Positions 33,281-42,603 are shown, counted from the first letter of the stretch. The stretch: 64,000 nt of DNA from Bacteroidota bacterium (GCA_023399595.1 JAEWOR010000008.1:1-64000), one strand, 5' to 3'. Notes: generated by a model from the sequence alone, not told the origin. Numbers and translations are program-made.

Positions 33281-33943
33281 TTATTTTACAATTAATGCTG
33301 AACTAGCAGCTCCTGTTGTAGTATTATTAGACATAGTAATATTATGATTAGAAACTTTGGCAAATGTCTTATCAAATACCATTAAATTAATTTCCCAAAG
33401 ACCAGAGGTACTTCCTGAAGGAGGAGCGAAAGCCTGATAATCTGCTTTTATCCACCAAGTCCCATTTTTTTCATAAGTATACACCTGTGCAACAGGGGCA
33501 ATTCTTCTTACACTACTCACGGAGACTACTGGAAGATTAAAATTAAAATAATTGAGAACAGCTACGTATTTATTTGCATTAATCTTCGTATCATATTCAT
33601 TCACCCAATCTTTATCTGAATTATCTGTATTAATCTTAAAAGTAATTACACCAAATGGAGCAGGAAAAACATCGCTTCCTGTAGCTTGCACATTATAAGT
33701 AGTAATTCTATTTTGAGATGTAGATTTAAGAAGGAAAGAATATCCTTCCGAAACCCCAAGCTTGGGAATTGTAGAATTATAAGGTTTTTGATCTAAAATC
33801 AAATTCTTGGCCTTCATAGATCCATTCACATGAAGAGTCGTCTCAGGTTTATCTGTATTAATACCCACCCTATTCTGATACTGAGAAAAGACTTGAATGG
33901 AACACATGACAAACATGATGGGAAGAAAAAAAATTCTTTTCAT
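33281..33943 (-). CDS. Secreted VGINT-type protein, paralogue 1
   Basis: A 220-aa exported protein with signal peptide MKRIFFLPIMFVMCSIQVFS, then YQNRVGINTDKPETTLHVNG. The motif differs between copies only in the variable positions (x-P-x-x-T/V-L-D/H-V-N/K-G). The C-terminal beta block is WEINLMVFDKTFAKVSNHNI. First gene of the three-gene operon. The shared layout shows the set arose by duplication, but divergence elsewhere is high, so the copies are old or fast-evolving. Confidence 0.7.
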   Translation of the reverse strand: MKRIFFLPIMFVMCSIQVFSQYQNRVGINTDKPETTLHVNGSMKAKNLILDQKPYNSTIPKLGVSEGYSFLLKSTSQNRITTYNVQATGSDVFPAPFGVITFKINTDNSDKDWVNEYDTKINANKYVAVLNYFNFNLPVVSVSSVRRIAPVAQVYTYEKNGTWWIKADYQAFAPPSGSTSGLWEINLMVFDKTFAKVSNHNITMSNNTTTGAASSALIVK

Positions 33944-34341
33944 CTTTGTTTTGAGTTTTAAGTTATTAGTTGATTATGTTTTTTTTCTAAAATATTAATT
34001 CATCTTTTTTAACATTACAAAACTATTCAATCATAAAAAAATAAAAAAAGTAAAAGGAGGACAAAAAAGGGACATTTATTAAAACACTGATAACCAATAT
34101 ATTAAACCCTAAAAACACAATGATAACTATCAAATTTCTCATTATAAAGAGAAGAAAAAAGGACACTGTAACGCATTGGTAACGCTTAAAAAAGACATCA
34201 AACAGAATTATAAAAAAAACATTATAAAGCATTATGATTATTAAAATAACTCTTGAGGAATAATTTTTTCAATAAAATATTTTAACCTTGTAACAAAATA
34301 AAATTTTAAAATACTTATCATTTAATAAAACAATTAACCTC
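33944..34341. other. 398-bp AT-rich intergenic region
   Basis: It separates the secreted-paralogue operon (leftward) from the ABC exporter operon (rightward), so it should hold two divergent promoters. A minus-strand TAGTTTTG at 34018-34025 is the only clear -7 candidate. A 69-codon minus-strand frame here is Phe/Ile-rich and not credible as a gene. I see nothing else. Confidence 0.5.
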
Positions 34342-35031
34342 ATGCTAAAAATTCAAGATTTACATAAATCATATGATACTGGGAAAAGCAAACTTCATGT
34401 TTTAAAAGGTATCAATTTGAATATTGCAGAAGGTGAATTTGTTTCCATTATGGGTTCTTCGGGTTCAGGGAAATCTACCCTTCTTAATATTATTGGAATA
34501 TTGGATGAAAAAGACGCTGGAATTTATGATTTAGATGGAGTTCCTATTGAGCATCTTAACGAAGTAAAAGCCGCAGAATATAGAAGTCAGTTTTTAGGAT
34601 TTGTTTTCCAATCATTTAACCTTATCGGCTATAAATCCGCATTAGAAAATGTTGCTCTTCCACTCTATTACCAAGGAGTTCCTAGAAAAGAAAGAACAAA
34701 AAAAGCAATGGAATATTTGGAGAAAGTAGGTTTAGCTCAGTGGGCAAATCACCTTCCCAATGAACTTTCGGGTGGACAAAAACAAAGAGTTGCCATTGCA
34801 AGAGCCTTAATAAGCAATCCTAAAGTTATTTTAGCGGACGAACCTACAGGAGCTTTAGACTCTAAAACCACACATGATATTATGAAGTTGCTTCAAGAGA
34901 TTAACAATGAAGGAAAAACCATTATTGTTGTTACTCACGAACCCGATGTAGCAGCACAAACCAAAAGAAATGTGATTTTAAAAGATGGTATTATAGAAAG
35001 TGATGAATTTATTCAACAACATATTCTTTAG
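34342..35031 (+). CDS. ABC transporter ATP-binding protein, MacB/LolD type
   Basis: A 229-aa cytoplasmic ATPase that drives a MacB-like exporter. Walker A is GSSGSGKST (about residues 37-45), the Q-loop is FVFQSFNLIGYKSALENV, the ABC signature is LSGGQKQRVAIARAL (about 141-155), and Walker B plus catalytic Glu are VILADEPTGALD, followed by the H-loop VVTHEPD. It heads a four-gene operon with two MacB/FtsX-type permeases and a MacA-like adaptor, which places the complex in type VII ABC export of peptides, drugs or lipids rather than import. Confidence 0.92.
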   Translation: MLKIQDLHKSYDTGKSKLHVLKGINLNIAEGEFVSIMGSSGSGKSTLLNIIGILDEKDAGIYDLDGVPIEHLNEVKAAEYRSQFLGFVFQSFNLIGYKSALENVALPLYYQGVPRKERTKKAMEYLEKVGLAQWANHLPNELSGGQKQRVAIARALISNPKVILADEPTGALDSKTTHDIMKLLQEINNEGKTIIVVTHEPDVAAQTKRNVILKDGIIESDEFIQQHIL

Positions 35032-35075
35032 AAATTAAAAAAATTGCAGTTTAACGATTAAAGGATTTATTAAAA

Positions 35076-36305
35076 ATGTTTGATATAGACCGTTGGTTAG
35101 AAATTTACAGCTCCATTCGTAGTAATGTGTTACGGACGATTCTTTCTGGCTTTACGGTAGCTTTGGGACTTTTTATTTTCATCGTACTTTTTGGAATAGG
35201 AAATGGCTTAAACAATGCATTTACTCAAGGATTTGCTAGGGATGCACAAAACCTTATCAGTATTTATACTGGAAAAACAACCATTGCATACGCTGGTTTA
35301 CAAGAAAATAGAACTATTACTTTTAATAATGAAGATAATGAAGCTTTAGTGGAGAGTGACCCCGAAAAAGTAGAACATTCAAGTCCGAGATATACCGCCA
35401 ATTGGATGGTAAAATATGGCAAAGAAAGTGGAAATTACCAAATTAATGGAGCCGTACCCGATGAGCAATTTATTGAAAATAGAAAAATACTTGAAGGACG
35501 TTATATTTCTCCAAATGATGTTGATAAAAAACAAAATGTTGCCGTAATTGGAAGAATGGTTCAAAGGGATTTAATTAAAAATGCAAATCCTGTTGGACAA
35601 GATTTAGATATTAATGGAACTATTTTTAAGGTGGTAGGTGTTTTTTCGGATGACGGTGGCGATTGGGATGAGAGACATATCTCTGTCCCCCTTTCTACTC
35701 TTCAACAAATGAAAAAAGGCTCAGATACACTTTCTACTATATATATTGCTTACGATTCTAAACTTTCTCCTGATGAAGCTATAAAATATGGGGACCAACT
35801 GGAAGAACAATTAAAAGCTCGTAAAAAGGTTTCTCCTGATGATGAAAATGCCATTCGTGTATGGAATAATGCCAAAAATATGAATGATACTTTTATGTTT
35901 ATGGCGGTATTAACAGGGATTGTTACTTTTATTGGACTAGGAACTTTGTTGGCGGGAATTATTGGAATTAGCAACATCATGGTCTATATTGTAAAAGAAA
36001 GAACTCAAGAAATTGGAATTAGAAAAGCCATTGGAGCCAAACCTAAATCTATTGTAGGTTTAATCATCCAAGAAAGCATTGTAATAACAGTTATTTCCGG
36101 TCTAATAGGTGTCGGAATTGGAGTTCTCACTCTTAATTTAATTGGTGATAGTCTTGAAAAATATTTCATTATGAATCCAAGTGTTGGATGGGGACAAATT
36201 ATTATTGCATTTATTTGTTTGGTATTATCTGGACTAATTGCAGGTTTTGTTCCAGCTTACAGAGCTTCGAGAATTAAACCCATTGAAGCATTAAGAACAG
36301 AATAA
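35076..36305 (+). CDS. ABC transporter permease, MacB/FtsX type (first copy)
   Basis: A 409-aa permease. After a short cytoplasmic N-terminus comes TM1 (about residues 20-40), a large periplasmic MacB-PCD domain (about 45-265), and three C-terminal helices with the FtsX-type coupling motif VKERTQEIGIRKAIGAKPKS before TM3. The end GFVPAYRASRIKPIEALRTE is diagnostic of MacB-type permeases. A second, diverged copy follows, and the 176-bp gap between them holds a 7-bp tandem repeat, so the two may function as a heterodimer served by one ATPase. Confidence 0.9.
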   Translation: MFDIDRWLEIYSSIRSNVLRTILSGFTVALGLFIFIVLFGIGNGLNNAFTQGFARDAQNLISIYTGKTTIAYAGLQENRTITFNNEDNEALVESDPEKVEHSSPRYTANWMVKYGKESGNYQINGAVPDEQFIENRKILEGRYISPNDVDKKQNVAVIGRMVQRDLIKNANPVGQDLDINGTIFKVVGVFSDDGGDWDERHISVPLSTLQQMKKGSDTLSTIYIAYDSKLSPDEAIKYGDQLEEQLKARKKVSPDDENAIRVWNNAKNMNDTFMFMAVLTGIVTFIGLGTLLAGIIGISNIMVYIVKERTQEIGIRKAIGAKPKSIVGLIIQESIVITVISGLIGVGIGVLTLNLIGDSLEKYFIMNPSVGWGQIIIAFICLVLSGLIAGFVPAYRASRIKPIEALRTE

Positions 36306-36318
36306 GTGAGTTAGAATT

Positions 36319-36395
36319 AAGAACCAAGAACCAAGAACCAAGAATCAAGCACCAAGAACCAAGAACCAAGAACCAAGAACTGAGAACTGAGAGAA
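36319..36395. repeat. 7-bp tandem repeat, AAGAACC family
   Basis: About ten consecutive 7-bp units, mostly AAGAACC with variants AAGAATC, AAGCACC, AAGAACT and GAGAACT. It lies between the two permease genes. Downstream, AACCATCAACTA occurs twice (36438 and 36464) as a second, looser repeat. Confidence 0.9.
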
Positions 36396-36481
36396 AAGAA
36401 AATACACCTAATAGATAAGAGACTATTATTAGTAAAACCATCAACTATACACTAAAAAGAACCATCAACTAACAACGAAAT

Positions 36482-37753
36482 ATGAATATTCTCTTTAAAA
36501 AAGATACTTGGCAAGAAATTTATTATTCTCTTCGGAATAATAAGCTTCGTACTTTCCTTACTATGATTGGTGTAGGTTGGGGAATGTTTTTGTATGTAAG
36601 TTTATTGGGAGCTGCAAAAGGAATGGAAAATGGTTTCAATAAATTATTTTCTGGCTTTGCTACCAATTCTATCTTTCTTTGGGCACAAAACACCACAATT
36701 CCTTATGAAGGTTTCCCAAAAGGAAGAAATCTTCATCTGAATTTGCCTGATATTGAAATGCTAAAAAATAAAATACCAGAAATAGATTATATCTCACCAC
36801 AAAATTCTAGAGGAAGCTTCACGGGAACTCCTGGTGAAATTATGTCGAGAAATGGTAAAAATGCTACTTATTCTTTAACTGGTGATTATCCTATTGGAAA
36901 TAAAATTTCAGAGAAAAAACTCATTTTCGGTAGGTATATTAACGATGCTGATGTTTCTGGAAACAAAAATGTAGCGGTAATTGGTGAAGAAATTTATAAA
37001 AACTTCTTCGACTCCAAGAAAAATGAAAATCCTCTAGGAAAATCTATTAATATTAAAGGTATCTTTTTTAATGTAATTGGTGTTTTTAGAGTTAAAAAAG
37101 GAGGCGGATTTGAAAACGACAGAACAGCATTTATTCCACTTTCATCATACACTAAAATGTATAATGTAGGCGATCAAATAGATATGTTTGCTATTGTGAG
37201 CAAGCCCAATGCGGATCTTAATGTGGTGGAAGAAAAAGTAAAACAGGCTTTAAAATCTAAAAACAAAGTTTCCCCAGATGATTCTAATGCTTTTGGAAGT
37301 TTTAATCTTGGAAAAGAATTTGGAAAACTCACAGGCTTTTTATCTGGAATGCAGTTTTTAACCATTATCGTGGGAACGCTTACCATTTTAGCGGGTGTCA
37401 TTGCCATATCCAATATTTTATTAATTACCGTAAAGGAAAGAACCAAAGAAATTGGTATTAGGAGAGCTCTTGGAGCAAAGCCATCAGAAGTAAGAAACCA
37501 AATTCTTTTAGAAAGTGTTGTCATCACTCTAGCTTCTGGCTTAATAGGTTTTTTAAGTGGTATTTTGCTATTAATGGCTATTGACGCTATGACAAAAGGA
37601 CAAGATGAATTTCCTTTTTACAATCCAACTGTGAATTACGGAAATGTATTTGCAGCCATGTCCATCATGGTAATTTTAGGATTGATTATCGGAATGATTC
37701 CTGCACAAAGAGCCGTAAAAGTACGACCTATTGAAGCTTTAAGAACGGAATAA
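36482..37753 (+). CDS. ABC transporter permease, MacB/FtsX type (second copy)
   Basis: A 423-aa paralogue of the preceding permease: TM1 follows RNNKLRTFLTMIGVGWGMFL, then a periplasmic PCD domain, the coupling motif VKERTKEIGIRRALGAKPSE, and the ending MIPAQRAVKVRPIEALRTE. The last ten residues nearly match the first copy. Pairing of two different permeases suggests a heterodimeric exporter. A short run of TTAGAGG-type heptamers follows before the adaptor gene. Confidence 0.9.
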   Translation: MNILFKKDTWQEIYYSLRNNKLRTFLTMIGVGWGMFLYVSLLGAAKGMENGFNKLFSGFATNSIFLWAQNTTIPYEGFPKGRNLHLNLPDIEMLKNKIPEIDYISPQNSRGSFTGTPGEIMSRNGKNATYSLTGDYPIGNKISEKKLIFGRYINDADVSGNKNVAVIGEEIYKNFFDSKKNENPLGKSINIKGIFFNVIGVFRVKKGGGFENDRTAFIPLSSYTKMYNVGDQIDMFAIVSKPNADLNVVEEKVKQALKSKNKVSPDDSNAFGSFNLGKEFGKLTGFLSGMQFLTIIVGTLTILAGVIAISNILLITVKERTKEIGIRRALGAKPSEVRNQILLESVVITLASGLIGFLSGILLLMAIDAMTKGQDEFPFYNPTVNYGNVFAAMSIMVILGLIIGMIPAQRAVKVRPIEALRTE

Positions 37754-37756
37754 AAA

Positions 37757-37800
37757 TAGAAGTTAGAAGTTAGAGGTTAGAGGTTAGAGGTTAGAAATTA
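37757..37800. repeat. 7-bp tandem repeat, GTTAGAG family
   Basis: About six 7-bp units (GTTAGAA, GTTAGAG, GTTAGAG, GTTAGAG, GTTAGAA type) directly after the second permease stop and before the MacA-like gene. Confidence 0.8.
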
Positions 37801-37855
37801 AACTTTAAACTTTAGAAAAAAAATAAACTTAGAATTATAAAAAATAAACTATCTA

Positions 37856-39049
37856 ATGAAAAAAAAATCGCTCGGAAAAAAAATACTTTATATTGTTTTG
37901 GGATTAATATTCGCTGGAATTTTTATTGCGGGAATTGGGTATCTTATAAAATCCAATAAAAAAGAAACGGAAACTTTCCTTACCAAGAAACCTTTCATCC
38001 AAGATATGGAAGATAAGGTAATGGCGACAGGTAAAATTGTTCCTCGTGAGGAAATTGAGATAAAACCCAATATGCCAGGAATTATTGAAAAAATATTAGT
38101 GGATGAAGGCGACCATGTTACAGCAGGACAACTTATTGCTACCCTAAAAATAGTTCCAAATATTTCTAGCGTTAACGGTGCTCAACAAGAGATTAACAAT
38201 GCTAATCTGCAAATAAACAATGCTAAAACCAATCTTGCCAATCAGCAACAACAATTTAGCATGCAACAGAAATTATACAGTCAAGGTGTTATTTCTAAAC
38301 AAGAGTTTTTAACGGCTCAACAGCAACTTATTTCTGCTCAACAGGGAGTTAAAAACGCCAATCAGCAATTGGTTACGGCGCAAAAGAATTTACAAATTGC
38401 AAAAACAGGAGTTACACCAGAGCTTCAAAGTTTAGCGACTACACAAATTCGCTCTAAAGCTACAGGAACCGTTTTAGAAGTTCCCGTAAAAGTAGGAAGT
38501 CAGGTAATTGAAGCCAACTCTTTTAACGCAGGAACAACTATTTGTTCTATCGCAGACCTTAATTCACTTATTTTTCAAGGAGAAATAGACGAAGCTCAAG
38601 CTGGCAAATTAAAAACAGGAATGAGCATGAAAGTGGTTATTGGTGCTCTTCAGAATAAATCTTTCCCAGGAAAATTAACCATGATTGCTCCAAAAGGAAA
38701 AGATACCAACGGAACTATAAAATTCCCTGTAGAAGGAGATGTTTTAAATCCAACCAATGAATATATCCGTGCTGGCTTTTCTGCCAATGGCGAAATTGTT
38801 TTAAGCTCTCAGAAAAATGCTTTGCTACTGGAAGAATCTTTGGTTCAATACGAAAAAGTAGGTGGTAAAGACAAGCCTTTTGTGGAAGTAAAACAACCTG
38901 ATGGAAGCTTCAAGAAGGTTAATGTGAAATTAGGTGCAAGCGATGGTATTAACGTTCAAGTGCTTTCTGGCATTACAAAAGATGCCGAAGTTAAAGTTTG
39001 GAATCCTTCAGATAAAGATAAAGAAGCTCTAAAAGAGAAGAAAAAATAA
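37856..39049 (+). CDS. MacA-like periplasmic adaptor (HlyD/RND-type)
   Basis: A 397-aa membrane-fusion protein linking the ABC permeases to an outer-membrane channel. An N-terminal anchor helix (about residues 9-28) is followed by a biotinyl-lipoyl-like half (MPGIIEKILVDEGDHVTAGQ). Next is a Gln/Asn-rich alpha-helical hairpin (about residues 105-190, e.g. NNAKTNLANQQQQFSMQQKL), then the second lipoyl half (IRSKATGTVLEVPVKVGSQV) and beta-barrel domains. No TolC-like gene lies nearby, so the outer-membrane partner must be encoded elsewhere. A strong terminator closes the operon. Confidence 0.9.
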   Translation: MKKKSLGKKILYIVLGLIFAGIFIAGIGYLIKSNKKETETFLTKKPFIQDMEDKVMATGKIVPREEIEIKPNMPGIIEKILVDEGDHVTAGQLIATLKIVPNISSVNGAQQEINNANLQINNAKTNLANQQQQFSMQQKLYSQGVISKQEFLTAQQQLISAQQGVKNANQQLVTAQKNLQIAKTGVTPELQSLATTQIRSKATGTVLEVPVKVGSQVIEANSFNAGTTICSIADLNSLIFQGEIDEAQAGKLKTGMSMKVVIGALQNKSFPGKLTMIAPKGKDTNGTIKFPVEGDVLNPTNEYIRAGFSANGEIVLSSQKNALLLEESLVQYEKVGGKDKPFVEVKQPDGSFKKVNVKLGASDGINVQVLSGITKDAEVKVWNPSDKDKEALKEKKK

Positions 39050-39050
39050 C

Positions 39051-39081
39051 AAAAAAGCTCTAGAAATTCTAGAGCTTTTTT
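39051..39081. terminator. Bidirectional terminator after the exporter operon
   Basis: The stem AAAAAAGCTCTAGAA pairs with TTCTAGAGCTTTTTT around a tiny AT centre. It serves the operon and the convergent membrane-protein gene. Confidence 0.85.
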
Positions 39082-39521
39082 TATGAGTATTGTAATTTGT
39101 ATTCATTTAAAAGGTCGGCTAATTTTGCAGCAGACATTCCATAAGTATCGGGTAATGCTCCTTTTTTCACTTTTACTTTTAATACCTTCATGGCTTCATC
39201 GCTTAATTCAAAATATACCGTTCTGTTGATAAACATCCAACCTGGTCTAAACTGATCTACAGCTGCCCAAGGTAAAACTCTCTTCTTAAACAAACTCGTC
39301 ATTTCTAATCCTTCCTCGGTAAGACGTATTTGTGAAGCTTTTGGAATAAAATTAATAATAGAAATCACTAAACATAATCCAAAAAACACCATACTAAAAA
39401 TACCAATCATGGAGCTCCCCGATTGTAAATTATAGTAGCCTAAATAAACGAATCCTAGACTTAATAAAAATAATAAAATATTTTTGGGCTTGCTGTAAGT
39501 GAGCGTTAACGGTACTTTCAT
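39081..39521 (-). CDS. Small membrane protein with PH-like domain (STM3941-like)
   Basis: A 146-aa protein with two N-terminal membrane helices (about residues 14-28 and 36-58). A short soluble domain follows, reading IRLTEEGLEMTSLFKKRVLP then WAAVDQFRPGWMFINRTVYF, a bacterial PH-like pattern of strand, basic turn and strand. It resembles STM3941-type proteins by layout. No function is known to me. It lies 12 bp upstream of the stop of... no shared operon partner is certain; sbcC, read in the same direction, ends 13 bp before its start codon region, so read-through from sbcC is likely. Confidence 0.65.
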   Translation of the reverse strand: MKVPLTLTYSKPKNILLFLLSLGFVYLGYYNLQSGSSMIGIFSMVFFGLCLVISIINFIPKASQIRLTEEGLEMTSLFKKRVLPWAAVDQFRPGWMFINRTVYFELSDEAMKVLKVKVKKGALPDTYGMSAAKLADLLNEYKLQYS

Positions 39522-39533
39522 ACTGCAAATATA

Positions 39534-42500
39534 TTAAACAATCTCTATTAAACTTCCTTTTTGTTCATCTTTACGGATATTTAACGCAATGGGAATTCGC
39601 TCTTTTAATTCTTCCACATGGGAAATAATTCCTACAATTCTGTTTTCCTTTTGAAGACTTGTAAGGGTTTCAAAAACAATATTTACCGACTCTCTATCCT
39701 GGGTTCCGAAACCTTCATCTATAAAAAAGAAGTTTTTTTCTGCTTTAGCATTGGTTTGTACAGATTCCGCCAACGCCAACGCTAAACTTAAAGACGCTTG
39801 AAAAGCCTGACCTCCAGAAAGCGTTTTCACACTCCTACTTCTTCCCTCGTTCAAATAATCAATAATCTCAAAATTCCCTTTATCATCCAAGTGCAAACTC
39901 AATTGATTTCTCGTCATTCTGTGGAAACGAACATTCGCCTGATCGCAAAGTTGACGGAGATAGATGGAAGAAACAAAATTCACAAAACCCGCTCCTTTAA
40001 AGAGATTGAACATGGTTTTTAAATTTTCAGCTCGTTTTTCCAGCGTTGAATATTCCTGTAATAATTTTTCTTTTTTCTTAAATTCTTTCTCAAGTCTTTC
40101 AATTTCAGCAGAAGTTTTGGTTTGCAAGGTATTCGCTTCCAACAATTCTTTTTCTTTGGTTTTAAATTGGTTTTCAGTTTCCGAAAATTGATTCTCATCG
40201 AAAGAAAAATCTTTGAGTTTAATTTCCAGTTCAGCAATTCCATTTTTCAAAGTTTCAAAGGCAATGCTAAAGTTTTGAATTTCTTTTCTTTGGTTTGGAA
40301 TATCAATTGGCAACGCCAAAATCTCGTCCACTTTTTCCATAGAATCAATTTTTTCCTCAACAAGCTTCGCAGAAATTTGATTGTTTAAACTTTCCAATTC
40401 TTTTTGAAGCTCAAGAATTCTTTTATCCAATAATTCTAAAGCTGTTTTTTGTGAAGCCAATTTCGGATTCAATTCTCCTAATTTTTTATTGAATTGATTG
40501 AAACCTTGTTCTGTTGCAAGATTTTTAGCTTTTAAATCATTCAATTGCAAAATCAAATTTTCAGAATTTTCTTTTTTAAAATCATCATATTTTAAAACTT
40601 TTAAATGCATTTTATTTTGCTGAATTTGAGTAGATTTTCGCGCTTCTTCCAACTCAAACTGTTGCAGGGCTTTGGCAAATTTTTCTAAACTTTTTCTCTC
40701 GTTTTCTAAGTCCACGCGTTTTTGTTTCAAGACTTCATTCTTAGAATTGATTTGCGTTTCCAAATCTGCAGCGTCCGCTTTTTTCTTAATAAAAAATTCA
40801 GGATTGTTGGCTTCAAATTCTTCCCAAATAAAAGTTTTCTGATGCTCCAAAATTTGAGTATTCAAAGCTTCTAAACTTTGCTTTTCTGTCTTCAATTGTT
40901 CTGCGAAATTCTGCTTTTTAAAAATAATTTTCTCAACCTGAGTTTGAAGATTTCGTATTGATTTTTGCTCGTTTTCTGCATCCAAAATTTTTTGTACAAC
41001 AGAATTCAAATGTGCAGAAATATCTTCTATTTCCACAATATTGGGATGTTCCAAAGCGCCACAAAGTGGACAAGCTTCGCCATCGTGCAGCTGATGCGCA
41101 TATTGCGATAATTGTTCCTGAACTTTAAAATGATTTTTTTGTGATTCTAAGTTTTTCTTTTTCGTTTCTAAAGTTTCCAATTGGATTTTAAAATCTTCAG
41201 TAAAAGTCTGTTCATTCACTTTTAAAACGCTCAACTCTTCAGAAACTTCTGAGTTTTGAATTTCTAAATTTTGAATTTTCTGCTGCTGATTTTTAAAATT
41301 CCTCTGCAAGTTTTCATTATTCGTAAACCAGTTTCCAACATTCATTAAAATTTGAGAATCTATTCGATTTTTTGATAGTTCTTGAGTTTCTTTTTCTGTT
41401 TTTTGTATAAATTCTGAAATTGTTTTTTCCAGTTTTTTTACTTCTTCAACTTTATCAAAGCCTTTTTTAGTGCGCTTTTTAAGTTCCTCAATTTCAGTTT
41501 CAAAAATTTTAATTTGAATTAAAAATCCTAAATCATTTTCTTCCACTTTTTTATGGGAAAGCTGTTCAAATTCCGGTTTTAAAACTTCTATTTTTTGTAA
41601 AACCTCATCCACTTTAGCTTGAAGTTGCTTTAGATTTCCTTGTTGAATATCTTTGTCGGAAAGATGAGTTTTCAATTCTGTTTGAAGTCTTTTTTGATCT
41701 TTTAAAAGTTGAAAAAAAGCATTATAAACCTTTTCAAAAATATCTAATTCTTGTTTTTGGGTTTCCATTTCAACTTTTTTCTCATTCAGTTTCTGAAAGT
41801 CATTTTTCTTTTGAATCAAACTTTCAAAATCAGTTTTTAAAGCCTTTAAACGCTGGAAATTATCATTAATGAGATTAAATTCTTTCTGAATTTTTGCAGT
41901 AGTTTCTTTTTGCTCAAAAAGTTGATTTTTCAAAACCAAAATTACTTCTTCTGAAACGCCTTCAAAACCTTGCAAATGACCTTGCATTTGGTCTAATAAA
42001 GATTGATTTTGCTTAGTCAATTTACTCACTTCATCTTGCAAATCAAAACGATGAAGATTGAAAATTTCTTTCATCATCTTTGTCCTCTCCATCTCTCCCA
42101 ACTCCAAAAACTCTTTAAACTGACCTTGCGGAATAATTATAGTACGTTTAAAATTGGTATAACTAAGCCCTAAAATAGGCTCTACATTTGAACTCTCTTG
42201 CGGAATCCATTTCCCATCTACTTTTTTGGACAATAGTACATTAGTAGATTTTACATCATCATAACGCTTAGAATTTCTCTTAAACTCACGAACTATTTTA
42301 TAATATTCATTCTGATAATTCTGGAAATCAAATTCAATATAAGACCTATCAGATTTTAAATTCATCATATTATAAGCTCGTTTATCTTTAGAATTCAGAC
42401 GTTCAGTTTCTCCATACAATGCAAAACTAACCGCTTCTAAAATGGACGATTTTCCAGAACCTACGGCTCCGAAAATACCAAACAAACCTGCTTCGGTTAA

Positions 42501-42572
42501 TTCACTAAAATCAATAGATTGTCTTTCTTGATAAGAATATAAACCTTCTATAATAAGTTTTACAGGAATCAT
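39534..42572 (-). CDS. sbcC: SbcC-like nuclease complex ATPase
   Basis: SMC/Rad50-type ATPase of the SbcCD nuclease, which trims DNA ends and hairpins. The true start is MIPVKLIIEGLYSYQERQSI at 42572 (1012 aa); upstream in-frame codons are Phe-rich and lie over the promoter. Walker A is GAVGSGKSS (residues 35-43). Two long coiled coils flank the zinc hook CPLC (about residues 501-504, in DGEACPLCGALEHP). The ABC signature is in RSVKTLSGGQAFQASLSLAL and Walker B is FFFIDEGFG. Its nuclease partner sbcD lies 1.3 kb away in the same orientation, separated by asnA on the opposite strand. Confidence 0.93.
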   Translation of the reverse strand: MIPVKLIIEGLYSYQERQSIDFSELTEAGLFGIFGAVGSGKSSILEAVSFALYGETERLNSKDKRAYNMMNLKSDRSYIEFDFQNYQNEYYKIVREFKRNSKRYDDVKSTNVLLSKKVDGKWIPQESSNVEPILGLSYTNFKRTIIIPQGQFKEFLELGEMERTKMMKEIFNLHRFDLQDEVSKLTKQNQSLLDQMQGHLQGFEGVSEEVILVLKNQLFEQKETTAKIQKEFNLINDNFQRLKALKTDFESLIQKKNDFQKLNEKKVEMETQKQELDIFEKVYNAFFQLLKDQKRLQTELKTHLSDKDIQQGNLKQLQAKVDEVLQKIEVLKPEFEQLSHKKVEENDLGFLIQIKIFETEIEELKKRTKKGFDKVEEVKKLEKTISEFIQKTEKETQELSKNRIDSQILMNVGNWFTNNENLQRNFKNQQQKIQNLEIQNSEVSEELSVLKVNEQTFTEDFKIQLETLETKKKNLESQKNHFKVQEQLSQYAHQLHDGEACPLCGALEHPNIVEIEDISAHLNSVVQKILDAENEQKSIRNLQTQVEKIIFKKQNFAEQLKTEKQSLEALNTQILEHQKTFIWEEFEANNPEFFIKKKADAADLETQINSKNEVLKQKRVDLENERKSLEKFAKALQQFELEEARKSTQIQQNKMHLKVLKYDDFKKENSENLILQLNDLKAKNLATEQGFNQFNKKLGELNPKLASQKTALELLDKRILELQKELESLNNQISAKLVEEKIDSMEKVDEILALPIDIPNQRKEIQNFSIAFETLKNGIAELEIKLKDFSFDENQFSETENQFKTKEKELLEANTLQTKTSAEIERLEKEFKKKEKLLQEYSTLEKRAENLKTMFNLFKGAGFVNFVSSIYLRQLCDQANVRFHRMTRNQLSLHLDDKGNFEIIDYLNEGRSRSVKTLSGGQAFQASLSLALALAESVQTNAKAEKNFFFIDEGFGTQDRESVNIVFETLTSLQKENRIVGIISHVEELKERIPIALNIRKDEQKGSLIEIV

Positions 42573-42603
42573 AATAATGATGGTTATTTTTAAAACAAAA
42601 AAC

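Noticed and set aside
34023..34232. 69-codon minus-strand frame, Phe/Ile rich
   Set aside because: It is what an AT-rich intergenic stretch yields by chance; no start context and no plausible domain.
36319..36395. CRISPR array
   Set aside because: Units are 7 bp in direct tandem without spacers; no cas genes in the window.
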